Below are positions 8,134-17,491 of a stretch of DNA of 64,000 nt, piece by piece (position 1 is the first letter of the stretch; every line of letters begins with the position of its first letter). A program made the translations under genes and the position numbers. This stretch comes from Citrobacter sp. JGM124. GTDB taxonomy: Bacteria; Pseudomonadota; Gammaproteobacteria; Enterobacterales; Enterobacteriaceae. The stretch lies in the NCBI RefSeq assembly GCF_018257795.1, contig NZ_JAERJD010000008.1, positions 228,165 through 292,164 of the forward strand, read 5' to 3'. The notes beneath the pieces were generated by a model, which was not told the DNA's origin, did no database searches, and saw nothing but the letters and a program-made list of their open reading frames with translations.

Positions 8134-9192
8134 TTATACGACCGGATCAGCACGTAATTGTTGTAGTAAACGCTCAACGGGAGCAGCCAGCCCAACGGAT
8201 GGCGGCTGGACTAAGTTATACCAGAGACCGGAGTCTTCATCCATGCAGCCGCCCGATAAGGATACCGAAAGCCATACCGGGACGATATCCAGATGAAAAT
8301 GGCTAAACGTATGACGAAAAGCGGTGAGCTGTTTTATTTGCCCTGCCGGTAGGCCACGTTGTGTCAGCCAGTTTTGAAGCTCAGACAGCGTCGCAAATTG
8401 TGGAAAGCAAAAAAGCCCTCCCCAAAGTCCAACGGCCGGGCGTTTAGCCAGAAATACCTCATTCCCTTCCTGCATCATCAGCATATAGCCAGTCCGTTGG
8501 GGGAGGGAAGTCTTGGGCTTTTTCCCCGGGTAACTGGCCCAGCTTGCGTTAGCATGAGCGACACAACCGTTACTGAGCGGGCAAAGTGTGCATTTAGGCT
8601 TGGAACGAGTACAAACGAGTGCTCCCAAGTCCATCATGGCCTGGTTAAACTGACCAACACCTTGTGCTGGTGTCACTTGTTCGCTGATCTCCCAGAGGCG
8701 TTTTTCTACCTCTTTTTTCCCAGGCCAGCCATCCACCGCATAGCAACGGGCTAAAACTCGTTTTACATTGCCATCAAGGATCGGGAAATGCTTCCCTAAA
8801 GAGAGCGAAAGTACTGCGCCGGCTGTCGAACGACCGATACCGGGCAGGGCGGCGACCTCCTCAAAGGTCTCCGGAAATACCCCGTCATATTCCTGGGCAA
8901 TTTTCTGCGCAGCTTTATGGAGATTGCGTGCCCGAGCGTAGTAGCCAAGCCCCGTCCATAAGTGCAAAACTTCATCTTGTGGGGCACTGGCCAGGCTGTT
9001 AACCGTTGGGAAACGTGCGATAAAACGCTCAAAGTAGGGAATAACCGTCGTCACCTGCGTTTGTTGTAGCATCACTTCCGATAACCAGACTTTATACGGC
9101 GTTTTTTCTTGTTGCCAGGGCAGGGTTTTACGCCCGTATTTATCATACCAGTCCAGTACTTGTCGGGAAAATTGGGCAGCTTGTAAAATCAA
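8134..9192 (-). CDS. mutY: Adenine DNA glycosylase
   Basis: Base-excision repair enzyme that removes adenine mispaired with 8-oxoguanine. The 352 residues compare with 350 in E. coli. The catalytic glutamate lies in [19 protein letters not shown]. The helix-hairpin-helix is [14 protein letters not shown], with the downstream catalytic aspartate in [13 protein letters not shown] [4Fe-4S] cluster motif C-x6-C-x2-C-x5-C is visible as [17 protein letters not shown]. The C-terminal NUDIX-like 8-oxoG recognition domain includes [16 protein letters not shown] and [13 protein letters not shown]. First gene of the mutY-yggX-mltC operon, divergent from trmB. Confidence 0.97.
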   Translation of the reverse strand: MILQAAQFSRQVLDWYDKYGRKTLPWQQEKTPYKVWLSEVMLQQTQVTTVIPYFERFIARFPTVNSLASAPQDEVLHLWTGLGYYARARNLHKAAQKIAQEYDGVFPETFEEVAALPGIGRSTAGAVLSLSLGKHFPILDGNVKRVLARCYAVDGWPGKKEVEKRLWEISEQVTPAQGVGQFNQAMMDLGALVCTRSKPKCTLCPLSNGCVAHANASWASYPGKKPKTSLPQRTGYMLMMQEGNEVFLAKRPAVGLWGGLFCFPQFATLSELQNWLTQRGLPAGQIKQLTAFRHTFSHFHLDIVPVWLSVSLSGGCMDEDSGLWYNLVQPPSVGLAAPVERLLQQLRADPVV

Positions 9193-9449
9193 CGGGAAAT
9201 ATCCGCAAAGGGTGAGTCAGGGGGCCTGATTCCAGCACAGAGAAAACCTGCTGTAAACCGGAACTTTCTTTATAGATGTGAGTGGATAAAAGAAGACTCG
9301 GTGCTCATATGGCGTATAGGCTAGTATATATGCTATAGAAAACGCTAAACTTAAGGGCTACAGGCTTTGTCGGGTGAGTCACTTGCTTCTCATCTTTAAC
9401 TTTGGATAATGCCTTTTTTCTTAAATCTTAACCGAAGCACTAATAAATC
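9193..9449. promoter_or_regulatory. Divergent mutY / trmB intergenic region
   Basis: A 257-bp AT-rich spacer that must hold promoters for both directions. No operator was recognised. E. coli has the same divergent arrangement. Confidence 0.4.
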
Positions 9450-10169
9450 ATGAAGAATGATGTCATTTCACCGGAATTTAACGAAGACGGCCGCGCTCTA
9501 CGTCGTATTCGTAGCTTTGTTCGTCGTCAAGGACGCCTGACTAAAGGCCAGCAACTTGCGCTGGATAACTACTGGCCGGTGATGGGCGTTGAATACCAGG
9601 CTGAACCACTGGATTTCACCTCGTTATTTCACAATGAAGGCCCTGTCACCCTGGAGATAGGCTTTGGTATGGGGACTTCGTTGGTCACAATGGCGAACAC
9701 GAATTCACACCATAATTACCTCGGTATTGAAGTGCATTTACCTGGAGTTGGTGCTTGCCTGGGCCTGGCCCATGAGATGGGCGTCGATAATTTGAGAGTG
9801 ATGTGCCATGACGCAGTCGAAGTGCTGGAGCAGATGATTCCTGATAATTCACTGAATATGGTACAGCTATTCTTTCCTGACCCATGGCATAAAGCGCGTC
9901 ATAATAAACGCCGTATTGTTCAGGCACCTTTTGCTGAACTGGTAAAAAGTAAATTGAAGCTTGGGGGGGTATTCCATATGGCAACAGACTGGGAACCTTA
10001 TGCAGAACATATGCTCGAAGTTATGTCTGGACTGGAAGGTTATCAAAACCAGTCTGAAAGCAATGGCTATGTTCCACGTCCCCAGTCACGCCCGGTGACA
10101 AAATTTGAGCAACGTGGGCAGCGTCTTGGCCACGGTGTATGGGACTTAATGTTCGAGAGGATAAAGTAA
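9450..10169 (+). CDS. trmB: tRNA (guanine-N7-)-methyltransferase
   Basis: SAM-dependent enzyme forming m7G46 in the tRNA variable loop. 239 residues, as in E. coli. The Rossmann SAM-binding motif is [12 protein letters not shown], followed by [13 protein letters not shown]. The TrmB signature is [17 protein letters not shown], and the C-terminal catalytic/tRNA region includes [17 protein letters not shown]. Its TAA stop overlaps the ATG of yggL (TAATG), so the two are translationally coupled. Confidence 0.97.
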   Translation: MKNDVISPEFNEDGRALRRIRSFVRRQGRLTKGQQLALDNYWPVMGVEYQAEPLDFTSLFHNEGPVTLEIGFGMGTSLVTMANTNSHHNYLGIEVHLPGVGACLGLAHEMGVDNLRVMCHDAVEVLEQMIPDNSLNMVQLFFPDPWHKARHNKRRIVQAPFAELVKSKLKLGGVFHMATDWEPYAEHMLEVMSGLEGYQNQSESNGYVPRPQSRPVTKFEQRGQRLGHGVWDLMFERIK

Positions 10170-10495
10170 TGGCAAAGAATCGCAGCCGTCGTTTGCGTAA
10201 AAAAATGCATATTGATGAGTTCCAGGAAGTGGGCTTTTCAGTTGCCTGGAGCTTTCCAGAAGGCACGTCTGAAGAACAGATTGATCAAACTGTAGATGCG
10301 CTGATTGCTGAAGTCATTGCACCCAACAAACTGGCTTTTGATGGCAGTGGTTACCTGGCATGGGAAGGGCTGGTCTGTACAGAGGACATTGGTAAATGTA
10401 CTCCGGAACATCAGGCACAGATTCGTGACTGGCTTGAGGCACGTAAACTGACCAATATTCGTACCAGCGACTTGTTCGACGTATGGTGGGATTGA
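10169..10495 (+). CDS. yggL: YggL family (DUF469) 50S-associated protein
   Basis: A 108-residue protein, the same length as E. coli YggL. It starts [20 protein letters not shown] and ends TSDLFDVWWD. Family members have been reported to associate with the large ribosomal subunit; the precise role is not established. The ATG at 10169 overlaps the trmB stop. An in-frame upstream ATG at 10139 would lie inside trmB and is rejected, because the basic MAKNRSRR terminus is the conserved one. A strong hairpin follows at 10542. Confidence 0.95.
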   Translation: MAKNRSRRLRKKMHIDEFQEVGFSVAWSFPEGTSEEQIDQTVDALIAEVIAPNKLAFDGSGYLAWEGLVCTEDIGKCTPEHQAQIRDWLEARKLTNIRTSDLFDVWWD

Positions 10496-10541
10496 GTTAT
10501 CCACTGAGGCTACGTCAGATAATAGCCGTGAATTGAATCTT

Positions 10542-10577
10542 AAGAGGGAAAAACAGTGTTTTTCCCTCTTTGTCTTT
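10542..10577 (+). terminator. Rho-independent terminator after yggL
   Basis: A perfect 14-bp inverted repeat AAGAGGGAAAAACA / TGTTTTTCCCTCTT with a minimal loop, followed by TGTCTTTTT. It lies between yggL and yggN and just upstream of the yggN ribosome site. Confidence 0.85.
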
Positions 10578-10589
10578 TTAGGAGATATT

Positions 10590-11309
10590 ATGTTTCGTCA
10601 GGCTTTTTTAGGTGCGCTTCTGGTGACAGTGGCCATGTCTGCCCGGGCTGATTATCAGTGCCGGGTTAATCCCAAAGATGACATTGTGATTACTCCGCAG
10701 TCGGTTCAGGTGGTGGGCCAGAATGGCAACCTGGTGATTGCACCAGATGGTAATGTGCAATTTAATGGTGCAGAAAAACAGCTTACTGCGGCCCAGCGTC
10801 AACAGGCGATAAAATACCAGTCCGCCCTGCGCACTGATTTGCCATGGATCGATAATGGTGCCCGGGAACGTGTCGAGAAAGGGCGTACTGCGCTTGATAG
10901 TATTATTGCCAAGGAAGTGGGTGAGAACAGCAAAATGCGTGGGCGTCTGACCACGCTCGATAATCAACTCAAAGAGCAAATGAATCGTATTATAGAACAT
11001 CGTTCTGACGGTTTAACTTTCCATTATCAGGCCATTAATCAGGTGCGTAGTGAAGGGCAGCAGCTGGTTAATCAGGCTATGGGGGGATTATTGCAGGACA
11101 GCATTAATGAGATGGGTGCCAAAGCGGTTCTGGGTGGGGGGGGAAATCCACTACAGAATGTACTCGGCAGCCTGGGGGGACTACAAACAGCTATTCAATC
11201 GGAATGGAAGAGCCAGCAGGCAGACTTCCAACAGTTTGGACGGGACGTCTGTAATAAGGTGGTATCCCTGGAAGATCAACGTAAAGCTCTGGTCACGACC
11301 CTGAAATAA
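10590..11309 (+). CDS. yggN: YggN family (DUF2884) periplasmic protein
   Basis: Uncharacterised secreted protein of 239 residues, as in E. coli YggN. The N-terminal signal peptide MFRQAFLGALLVTVAMSARA is cleaved before DYQCRV. The mature part has a glutamine-rich, largely helical middle (AAQRQQAIKYQSALR) and a glycine-rich turn AVLGGGGNPLQNVLGSLGG. The start at 10590 is chosen because AGGAG lies correctly before it; an in-frame ATG at 10533 is inside the preceding terminator. An 8-G tract (11136-11143) encodes the glycines. Function unknown. Confidence 0.93.
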   Translation: MFRQAFLGALLVTVAMSARADYQCRVNPKDDIVITPQSVQVVGQNGNLVIAPDGNVQFNGAEKQLTAAQRQQAIKYQSALRTDLPWIDNGARERVEKGRTALDSIIAKEVGENSKMRGRLTTLDNQLKEQMNRIIEHRSDGLTFHYQAINQVRSEGQQLVNQAMGGLLQDSINEMGAKAVLGGGGNPLQNVLGSLGGLQTAIQSEWKSQQADFQQFGRDVCNKVVSLEDQRKALVTTLK

Positions 11310-11315
11310 AAAAAT

Positions 11316-11338
11316 GGTGGGTTGCCAGGCAACCCACC
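11316..11338. terminator. Bidirectional terminator between yggN and hemW
   Basis: GGTGGGTTGC / GCAACCCACC with a 3-nt loop, flanked by an A run on the left and weaker AT sequence on the right. It serves two convergent genes. Confidence 0.85.
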
Positions 11339-11345
11339 GGAAATA

Positions 11346-12482
11346 TTATTCAGCCAAAAATAGCTCCAGCAACGAATTCAGAAACAGTTTACCTTTTTCA
11401 GTAATTTGCCAGTGTGTTTCCGTTTCTACCAGATAACCTTTAGCTAATGCTTCGTTTAACGGTAACCGGATAGCATGCTCCTCGAGCCCTGTGTATCGGG
11501 TGAACTCTTCCCTTGGCGCGGCTTCCAGCAAGCGTAAGCGGTTCATGAAAAATTCAAATGGCTTATCTTTTTGTGCCACATCATGATGGCGATCGAGGTA
11601 CTTACCTGTCATATAGCCCCGGGGATGGCGGGTTTTTTCAGTGCGCAGAATACGGCCATCCGGGAAAGAGACTTTACCATGGGCGCCACAGCCAATGCCG
11701 AGGTAATCCCCGAATCGCCAGTAATTCAAATTATGCTGACACTGATAACCGGGCTTTGCATAAGCCGAGGTTTCATATTGCTGATAACCTGCGGCAGTCA
11801 GTAGCTTATCCCCCTGTTCAAAAATATCCCACAGGGCATCATCATCAGGAAGTACTGGTGGTCGAGAACCAAACAGTGTATTGGGCTCAATGGTCAGCTG
11901 ATACCAGGATAAATGAGGCGGGTTCAGGGCAATGGCCTGGCGTAAATCATCCAGCGCTTCTTCCAGTGTCTGGTCAGGTAAGCCATGCATTAAATCAAGA
12001 TTAAAGCTACGTAATCCCAGGCCACTAGCCAGGTGTGCCGCTCGTTTGGCTTCCCCCGCATCATGAATACGGCCTAATCGTTTGAGTTTAGGCTCACTGA
12101 AGCTCTGTACGCCGATAGAAATACGGTTGATACCCGCCTGCTGATACCCAACAAAACGATCTGCTTCCACCGTCCCCGGATTGGCTTCCATGGTGATTTC
12201 TGCGTCATCAGCCAGTATCAGGCGTTCTCTGACCCCATCGAGCAAGGTCTGCATCGCCTCACTGGATAGCAGACTCGGGGTGCCACCACCGATGAAGATG
12301 GTTTGTATTTCACGCCCCTGGGCTAATGGCACATCCAGCGTCAGATCACTCAGTAAGTGACTGACATAGTCATCATGTGGAACTTCACCCTTTAAGGCGT
12401 GAGAGTTGAAATCACAGTAAGGACACTTCTGTACGCACCATGGAATATGAATATAAAGACTCAGAGGTGGCAAATTAGCCAT
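11346..12482 (-). CDS. hemW: Radical SAM haem chaperone HemW
   Basis: Cytoplasmic radical SAM protein that binds haem and delivers it to respiratory enzymes; formerly called oxygen-independent coproporphyrinogen oxidase-like YggW. 378 residues, as in E. coli. The radical SAM cluster motif Cx3Cx2C is visible in [14 protein letters not shown], with GGGTPSLL and EANPGTVE downstream. The C-terminal HemN-like domain contains [17 protein letters not shown]. The start overlaps the rdgB stop by 8 bp, so the genes are coupled. Confidence 0.96.
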   Translation of the reverse strand: MANLPPLSLYIHIPWCVQKCPYCDFNSHALKGEVPHDDYVSHLLSDLTLDVPLAQGREIQTIFIGGGTPSLLSSEAMQTLLDGVRERLILADDAEITMEANPGTVEADRFVGYQQAGINRISIGVQSFSEPKLKRLGRIHDAGEAKRAAHLASGLGLRSFNLDLMHGLPDQTLEEALDDLRQAIALNPPHLSWYQLTIEPNTLFGSRPPVLPDDDALWDIFEQGDKLLTAAGYQQYETSAYAKPGYQCQHNLNYWRFGDYLGIGCGAHGKVSFPDGRILRTEKTRHPRGYMTGKYLDRHHDVAQKDKPFEFFMNRLRLLEAAPREEFTRYTGLEEHAIRLPLNEALAKGYLVETETHWQITEKGKLFLNSLLELFLAE

Positions 12483-13068
12483 TACGCATAGCTTCCAGTA
12501 ACAGTTTCAGGGCTTGTCTTCGGTGGGAAATAGCGCTTTTCTCCTCGCGGGAAAGTTGGGAGGCTGTTCTCCCTTCACTTGGAACGAAGAAAATAGGATC
12601 ATAGCCAAACCCGCCTTCACCAGCAGGTGTTCGGGCAATGATACCATCCCAGCTGCCATGGAAGACGAGCGGCGTAGGATCTTCGGCGTGGCGCATATAA
12701 ACCAAAACGCAATGAAACTGAGCCTGACGCTCTGTATCTGGAACATCTTTCAGGGCAACCAGCAACTTCTCCAGGTTCTGTTGATCGGTCGCCTCTTCGC
12801 CCGCATAGCGTGCAGAATAGATCCCCGGCGCACCACCCAGTGCATCGACGGCTAAACCGGAATCATCGGCAATGGCAGGCAAGCCAGTAACCTGAGCTGC
12901 ATGACGGGCTTTAATAATGGCATTTTCAATAAAGGTCAGGCCGGTTTCGTCAGCGGAGCTGACACCAAGCTCTGTTTGTGCGACGACATTAAGGCCAAAA
13001 TCAGCCAGTAAACAGGCAAGTTCACGAACTTTACCATTATTGCCGGTGGCCAGAACAACTTGTTTCAT
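12475..13068 (-). CDS. rdgB: XTP/dITP pyrophosphatase (non-canonical purine NTPase)
   Basis: House-cleaning enzyme that hydrolyses dITP, XTP and ITP to monophosphates, keeping deaminated purines out of DNA and RNA. 197 residues, as in E. coli. Signature segments are [42 protein letters not shown], and the C-terminal [10 protein letters not shown]. It overlaps hemW by 8 bp and follows yggU by 16 bp in the leftward yggS-yggT-yggU-rdgB-hemW operon. Confidence 0.97.
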   Translation of the reverse strand: MKQVVLATGNNGKVRELACLLADFGLNVVAQTELGVSSADETGLTFIENAIIKARHAAQVTGLPAIADDSGLAVDALGGAPGIYSARYAGEEATDQQNLEKLLVALKDVPDTERQAQFHCVLVYMRHAEDPTPLVFHGSWDGIIARTPAGEGGFGYDPIFFVPSEGRTASQLSREEKSAISHRRQALKLLLEAMRNG

Positions 13069-13084
13069 AGTGGGGGGAATCCTG

Positions 13085-13387
13085 TCATTGTGCCAAAGGG
13101 TCAGTCAGGGCTGCGACGTCTGTTGGGATCTGTTGCGGGTCGATGATTTTAATCTGTTTATGACGGCTGGTTTCACCTTTCACTAAAACCACCTGATTTT
13201 TAGGAACCCGAAACTGTTTGGCTAAAAAAGTGATGAGATAACTGTTGGCTTTACCGTCGACGGGGGGAGCCGTAATGGCAACTTTCAGCTCCTCCCCATG
13301 CAATCCGACCAGGCTATCCCGATGGGCCTTTGGCTGAACATACAGCCGCAGTAATAGCCCATCAGGTACCTTACTTACTGGACTCAC
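13085..13387 (-). CDS. yggU: YggU family (DUF167) protein
   Basis: Small cytoplasmic protein of 100 residues. It contains [35 protein letters not shown] and [12 protein letters not shown], the conserved core of the DUF167/UPF0235 family. Its biochemical function is unknown. The start ATG overlaps the yggT stop, so it is cotranslated with it, a conserved arrangement. Confidence 0.95.
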   Translation of the reverse strand: MSPVSKVPDGLLLRLYVQPKAHRDSLVGLHGEELKVAITAPPVDGKANSYLITFLAKQFRVPKNQVVLVKGETSRHKQIKIIDPQQIPTDVAALTDPLAQ

Positions 13388-13950
13388 AGTAAATACCAGA
13401 GCCCCGGAAAAATATCCATTCCCAGATAATTCAGGGCATAAAGGATAAGAATAACAATCATGGCTGAAAAATCGATGCCACCCATAGCAGGCAGAATACG
13501 ACGAATCGGTGCCATCATTGGTTCGGTCATCTGAATTAATACGTACTCAATGGGGCTGCGTCCCTGGCTTATCCAGCTCATTAAGGAGCGGACGATAATT
13601 ACCCAGAACACGACAGTACCGGCGGACTTCAATAGTGACAGCAGGCCAACCAGCAGGTTCATGGGATCAAGTGACAACACACCAACCTGGATCAATAACA
13701 GAACAGGGTATTTCAAGGTGGTGAGTATAAAAGCTAACAGCAATGATGAAGTGTCAATGGGCCCCAGTGCTGGGATCACTTTACGCATTGGCCTGATAAT
13801 GGGCTGAGTCACCTTGACAATAAATTGTGCCAGGGGGTTATAAAAATCACAACGTGACCACTGCATCCAGATACGGATCAGTAGCACCATCACGTACAAC
13901 TCAATTAGGGTTTTGACCAGAAAAGTCAACGTCAGCATGGTGTTCCTCAA
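13384..13950 (-). CDS. yggT: YggT family integral membrane protein
   Basis: 188-residue inner-membrane protein with two tandem YGGT domains, each with a hydrophobic helix and the repeated motif P-I-x-R-x-x-R ([19 protein letters not shown] in the first, [19 protein letters not shown] in the second). E. coli YggT is also 188 residues and has been linked to osmotic or potassium stress; the role is not well defined. It lies 12 bp after yggS and overlaps yggU. Confidence 0.95.
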   Translation of the reverse strand: MRNTMLTLTFLVKTLIELYVMVLLIRIWMQWSRCDFYNPLAQFIVKVTQPIIRPMRKVIPALGPIDTSSLLLAFILTTLKYPVLLLIQVGVLSLDPMNLLVGLLSLLKSAGTVVFWVIIVRSLMSWISQGRSPIEYVLIQMTEPMMAPIRRILPAMGGIDFSAMIVILILYALNYLGMDIFPGLWYLL

Positions 13951-13962
13951 TAATGATAATAA

Positions 13963-14667
13963 TTAACGAGCAGAATAATCTCGTGCGCCAAAAATGGCGG
14001 TTCCAATACGTACCATGGTTGACCCCGCGGCGATAGCGGCATCCATGTCATCACTCATGCCCAAGGAGAGGGTGTCAACCGTTGAGTAACGATGTTTAAG
14101 TTTTTCATACGCGGCAGCCATTTTGCGGCAAACGGCAAGCTGACTATCATAATCAGGTTCAGGCGCGGGAATCGCCATTAGCCCTCTCAGCTTGAGCCCA
14201 GGGAGCAGTGCCACTTCTGTGGCGAGAGTGTCCAGTTGCTCCAGAGAAATGCCTGATTTGCTTTGTTCATCACTGATATTGATTTGAATCAGGACATTCA
14301 GCGGCGGTAAATGTGGCGGACGCTGAGTATTTAAACGGGTGGCGATACGCAGACTTTCCACGGTGTGACACCAGTCAAAATTTTCAGCCACCAGACGACT
14401 CTTATTCGACTGTAACGGGCCGATAAAGTGCCATTCCAGGCCAGTGATCCCCAGTTCCGCAAAGTGATGAATCTTATTCACCCCTTCCTGAACATAGTTT
14501 TCACCAAATAACCGCTGTCCTGCTGCTATGGCTTCTGAGATAGCCTGCACAGGTTTCGTTTTACTCACTGCAAGCAATATAACGTCTTCTGGTGTTCGCC
14601 CGCAACGCGCTGAAGCTGTTGCGATTTTTTGATGAATCTGTGCCAAGTTATGCGCTATTTCAGTCAT
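13963..14667 (-). CDS. yggS: PLP homeostasis protein YggS
   Basis: PLP-binding protein with an alanine racemase-like TIM barrel that maintains free vitamin B6 and amino-acid balance; no enzymatic activity is established. 234 residues from MTEIAHNLAQIHQK, the same length as E. coli YggS. The PLP lysine is in LLAVSKTKPVQ. Further motifs are FGENYVQEG, WHFIGPLQSNK, LSLGMSDDMDAAI and GSTMVRIGTAIFG. An in-frame start at 14721 would extend past the divergent pilT-like gene start and is rejected. It is the first gene of the leftward five-gene operon. Confidence 0.96.
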   Translation of the reverse strand: MTEIAHNLAQIHQKIATASARCGRTPEDVILLAVSKTKPVQAISEAIAAGQRLFGENYVQEGVNKIHHFAELGITGLEWHFIGPLQSNKSRLVAENFDWCHTVESLRIATRLNTQRPPHLPPLNVLIQINISDEQSKSGISLEQLDTLATEVALLPGLKLRGLMAIPAPEPDYDSQLAVCRKMAAAYEKLKHRYSTVDTLSLGMSDDMDAAIAAGSTMVRIGTAIFGARDYSAR

Positions 14668-14682
14668 GATGTTGGGAGTGAT

Positions 14683-15693
14683 ATGGATATCGACGAAATT
14701 GTATCCCTTAGTGTAAAGCATAATGCGTCTGATCTACACCTGTGTCCGCACCAACCGATACGCTGGCGACGACAGGGAAAGCTGGAGGTCTGTTCTGAGT
14801 CCGGGCCTTCTGCTGGGGAGGTTATCGATAAATGGTTAAACGAAACCCAAAAGGATCAGCTTCTGGGTGACGGTCAGGTGGATTTTAGTCTGACAATAAA
14901 CAACGGTATCAGGCTGCGTGGACAAGCATTCTGCCAGCAACAGGGCTATGCCCTGGCCGTGCGGTTATTACCCGATCAATGCCCGCGTCTTGATGCGTTA
15001 GGAATGCCTGCCAGTGTTTTGCCATTACTACAACAAACAGACGGTTTGATCTTACTGGCTGGGGCTACTGGTAGCGGTAAATCCACATCGCTGGCAGCGA
15101 TGGTGGAACAGATCAACCAGCAATTTTCCGGGCACATTATGATGCTTGAGGAACCTGTGGAGTATCTGCATCAGTCAGCGCTTTGCCTGATACAACAGCG
15201 GGAAATAGGCCAGCACTGTGCCTGCTTTTTCAGTGGGTTAAAAGCGGCCTTGCGGCAGGATCCCGATGTTATTGTACTGGGGGAATTGCGGGACTGTGAC
15301 ACCCTTCGTCTGGCCTTAACCGCAGCGGAAACTGGCCATTTGGTTCTGGCCACATTACATGCCCGTGATTCAGTTCAGGCGATTGAACGGCTGATCAATG
15401 TTTTTCCAGCATCAGAGAAAGAGTGGGTGCGTTATCAGTTAGCCGGGAGCCTGCGTGCCATACTGGCACAGAAATTAGTAATGACGCCAACGGGCAGGCA
15501 GCAAGCCCTGTTTGAACTGTTACTGAATCTCCCCGCGGTGGCTAATATTATTCGGGAAGGAAAAATTTGGCAGCTCCCGGGGATACTGCAAACGGGTCAG
15601 CGCAAAGGGATGCAAAGCTTTGAGCAGAGCCGGAGGCAGTTGCTGGACTCTGGCGAGGAGGGATACCTTAACCCGGAGGCAACCTATTCATAA
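14683..15693 (+). CDS. yggR: PilT-like type IV pilus retraction/secretion ATPase YggR
   Basis: Hexameric secretion ATPase family protein, 336 residues starting MDIDEIVSLSVKHNASDLHL. Visible motifs are Walker A GATGSGKSTS, the Asp box MMLEEPVEYLH, Walker B-like DPDVIVLGELRD, and the His box TGHLVLATLHARD. Family members power pilus retraction. No other pilus genes are adjacent, so its partner is unknown, as for E. coli yggR. The start lies 15 bp from the divergent yggS start; the alternative ATG at 14629 lies within yggS and is rejected. Confidence 0.93.
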   Translation: MDIDEIVSLSVKHNASDLHLCPHQPIRWRRQGKLEVCSESGPSAGEVIDKWLNETQKDQLLGDGQVDFSLTINNGIRLRGQAFCQQQGYALAVRLLPDQCPRLDALGMPASVLPLLQQTDGLILLAGATGSGKSTSLAAMVEQINQQFSGHIMMLEEPVEYLHQSALCLIQQREIGQHCACFFSGLKAALRQDPDVIVLGELRDCDTLRLALTAAETGHLVLATLHARDSVQAIERLINVFPASEKEWVRYQLAGSLRAILAQKLVMTPTGRQQALFELLLNLPAVANIIREGKIWQLPGILQTGQRKGMQSFEQSRRQLLDSGEEGYLNPEATYS

Positions 15694-15895
15694 TATCGTG
15701 ATGAGGTCTTCCACCATGCTGCCTGCGGGGGCGTCTTGCATTAACCCCTTCCCGCCATTCTGATTATTTAGTATATAATGCGCGACATACTGTTTTATAC
15801 CATTCACCGTTCAGATCGGGGGATGATCCCCGGCAATGTGAGTTATTTAATATTGAAGATATGAGATGTTTTAATCTGCTTATTAGGATGATTCG
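15694..15895 (+). promoter_or_regulatory. Upstream region of the DUF1622 gene
   Basis: About 200 bp between yggR and the membrane-protein gene. A TATAAT hexamer lies at 15774-15779, giving a possible promoter with an untranslated leader of roughly 100 nt. No good -35 was found. The short stem GGGGGATGATCCCC occurs in the leader. No known riboswitch was recognised. Confidence 0.3.
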
Positions 15896-16252
15896 ATGCC
15901 AGATTTACTGTTTTTACGGGAATTACTCGTTTCATGTGTTAGCTACCTCCAGCTGTTGCTGGAGACGATTTCCGTTATCTGTGTGGTTATCGGGTTAGGG
16001 AAAACGTTAGTTATTTTGATCAAAGTAAAACAGGGGCGTGCGGCGCGTTACTGTTTTGGAAATTGGCTAGCTACCGCACTGGAGTTTCAGTTGGCGGCTG
16101 ATATTTTAGTGACCACCGTAGATCCTGATTTAGACAGTCTGATCAAACTGGGTATCATTGCGGTTATCCGAACATTTTTAAATTATTTCTTAAGCAAAGA
16201 GCTGGAACATAACCCGAATGAAACAGACGCAGAGATAAAGAAAGCTGTCTGA
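15896..16252 (+). CDS. DUF1622 family membrane protein
   Basis: A 118-residue protein with three predicted membrane segments: one near residues 18-42 (LLLETISVICVVIGLGKT), one around residues 60-77, and one near residues 82-100 (LIKLGIIAVIRTFLNYFLS). A polar tail ends TDAEIKKAV. Size, helices and the central ATALEFQLAADIL match the DUF1622 family of small integral membrane proteins of unknown function. An AGGATGATTCG sequence precedes the ATG. It is monocistronic, between a promoter-like box and a strong terminator. It is not part of the E. coli gene order here, so it is an accessory gene. Confidence 0.8.
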   Translation: MPDLLFLRELLVSCVSYLQLLLETISVICVVIGLGKTLVILIKVKQGRAARYCFGNWLATALEFQLAADILVTTVDPDLDSLIKLGIIAVIRTFLNYFLSKELEHNPNETDAEIKKAV

Positions 16253-16282
16253 CGGTTTATGCCAGCTTTTTGGGCAAACAAA

Positions 16283-16320
16283 AAGCCCCTGGCTGTTTAG
16301 TGGCGCCAGGGGCTTATTTT
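16283..16320. terminator. Bidirectional terminator between DUF1622 gene and ruvX
   Basis: AAGCCCCTGGC / GCCAGGGGCTT with an 11-nt loop, followed by TATTTTT on the plus strand and preceded by an A-rich run for the minus strand. It serves two convergent genes. Confidence 0.88.
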
Positions 16321-16347
16321 TGAGGCAAGGTATGTAAAAATAAATAT

Positions 16348-16767
16348 TCAGGGATGGTACTCAAACCAGCTTTCCAGAATAATCACTGCTGAAGCTGAAT
16401 CAACACTACCCTTATTCAGCGCCCGAAATCCTCCTTGCTCAAACAGACCAGCCCTGGCCTCTACCGTGCTGAGACGTTCATCTTGCAAGACGACTTTAAC
16501 GCCAAACCGGCCATGAAGACGATTGGCGAATTTACGTGCTCTGGCCGTCAGTGGTTGTTCTGTACCATCCATGTTAAGCGGGAGCCCAACCACGACCTCT
16601 TCTGGTTGCCATTCTTTGATAAGCTTTTCCAGCACGTTCCAGTCAGGTGTTCCATCCTGAGCTTTTAATGCGGTTAATGGCCTGGCCGTACCAGTAATGC
16701 GCTGACCAATGGCGACACCAATACTTTTGGTGCCAAAGTCAAAGGCCATCAAGGTACCATTACTCAT
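16348..16767 (-). CDS. ruvX: Pre-16S rRNA / Holliday junction resolvase-like nuclease YqgF
   Basis: RNase H-fold nuclease; the family acts in 5' maturation of 16S rRNA and was named RuvX for Holliday resolution. 139 residues. The catalytic acid motifs are [35 protein letters not shown] and DSASAVIIL. It starts at an ATG overlapping the yqgE TGA by 1 nt (sequence ATGA), so translation is coupled; the same pair is conserved in E. coli. Confidence 0.95.
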   Translation of the reverse strand: MSNGTLMAFDFGTKSIGVAIGQRITGTARPLTALKAQDGTPDWNVLEKLIKEWQPEEVVVGLPLNMDGTEQPLTARARKFANRLHGRFGVKVVLQDERLSTVEARAGLFEQGGFRALNKGSVDSASAVIILESWFEYHP

Positions 16768-17330
16768 CAGGCGTGCCCCGCTTCAGCTGGCATGTTATGG
16801 ATATCAACCCCGACCAGGCGGGCGGCTTCACGCCAGCGTTCAGAAATAGGCGTCCGGAACAGAATATCTGCACTTGCGGGGGCGGTTAACCAGGCATTTT
16901 CCATGATTTCTTGCTCCAGCTGACCCTTGTCCCAGGAGGCATAACCCAGTGCAACCAGAACATCTTCTGGCTGTTGAGCGGTGCCAAGTGTTTCAAGGAC
17001 ATCACGGGAGGTGGTTATCACCACATCGTCAGAGATACGAATGCTGGAGCCAAACTCGCTGGCTGAAGAGTGCAGGATAAACCCCCGGTCTTCGGACAGG
17101 GGACCACCGATAAAAACAGGTTTATCAAGTCTGATATTGATATCACGAGGGTCCGGTTCAATCTTGAGCTTTTCAAGAATGCCTTCAATTTGAAGGTTTT
17201 CCAGTGGTTTGTTAATAATTATACCCATTGCACCATCTTCGTTATATTCGCAAATATAAACGACAGAGCGCTTAAACAAGGGGTCCTGAAGCGCCGGCAT
17301 GGCAATAAGAAAATGATGCTGTAAATTCAT
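16767..17330 (-). CDS. yqgE: YqgE family (DUF179/UPF0301) protein
   Basis: Cytoplasmic protein of 187 residues, as in E. coli YqgE. It starts [20 protein letters not shown] and contains [26 protein letters not shown], and [15 protein letters not shown], the conserved features of the DUF179 family. Its function is unknown. It is upstream of, and overlaps, ruvX. Confidence 0.95.
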   Translation of the reverse strand: MNLQHHFLIAMPALQDPLFKRSVVYICEYNEDGAMGIIINKPLENLQIEGILEKLKIEPDPRDINIRLDKPVFIGGPLSEDRGFILHSSASEFGSSIRISDDVVITTSRDVLETLGTAQQPEDVLVALGYASWDKGQLEQEIMENAWLTAPASADILFRTPISERWREAARLVGVDIHNMPAEAGHA

Positions 17331-17491
17331 TGTCAGTGCGTGTTGTCCCGGTTAGAAAAACGGCAGTCAATGGACGTATTCTGCGCAGTCTATCATTAAT
17401 AAACAGAATCGGGCTACCCAGGAACGAACCCTGGGAGACCGATACAAGGCGTGATGGTGCGACAGGACAGGGACAAGACCCGTAGGGAGTT

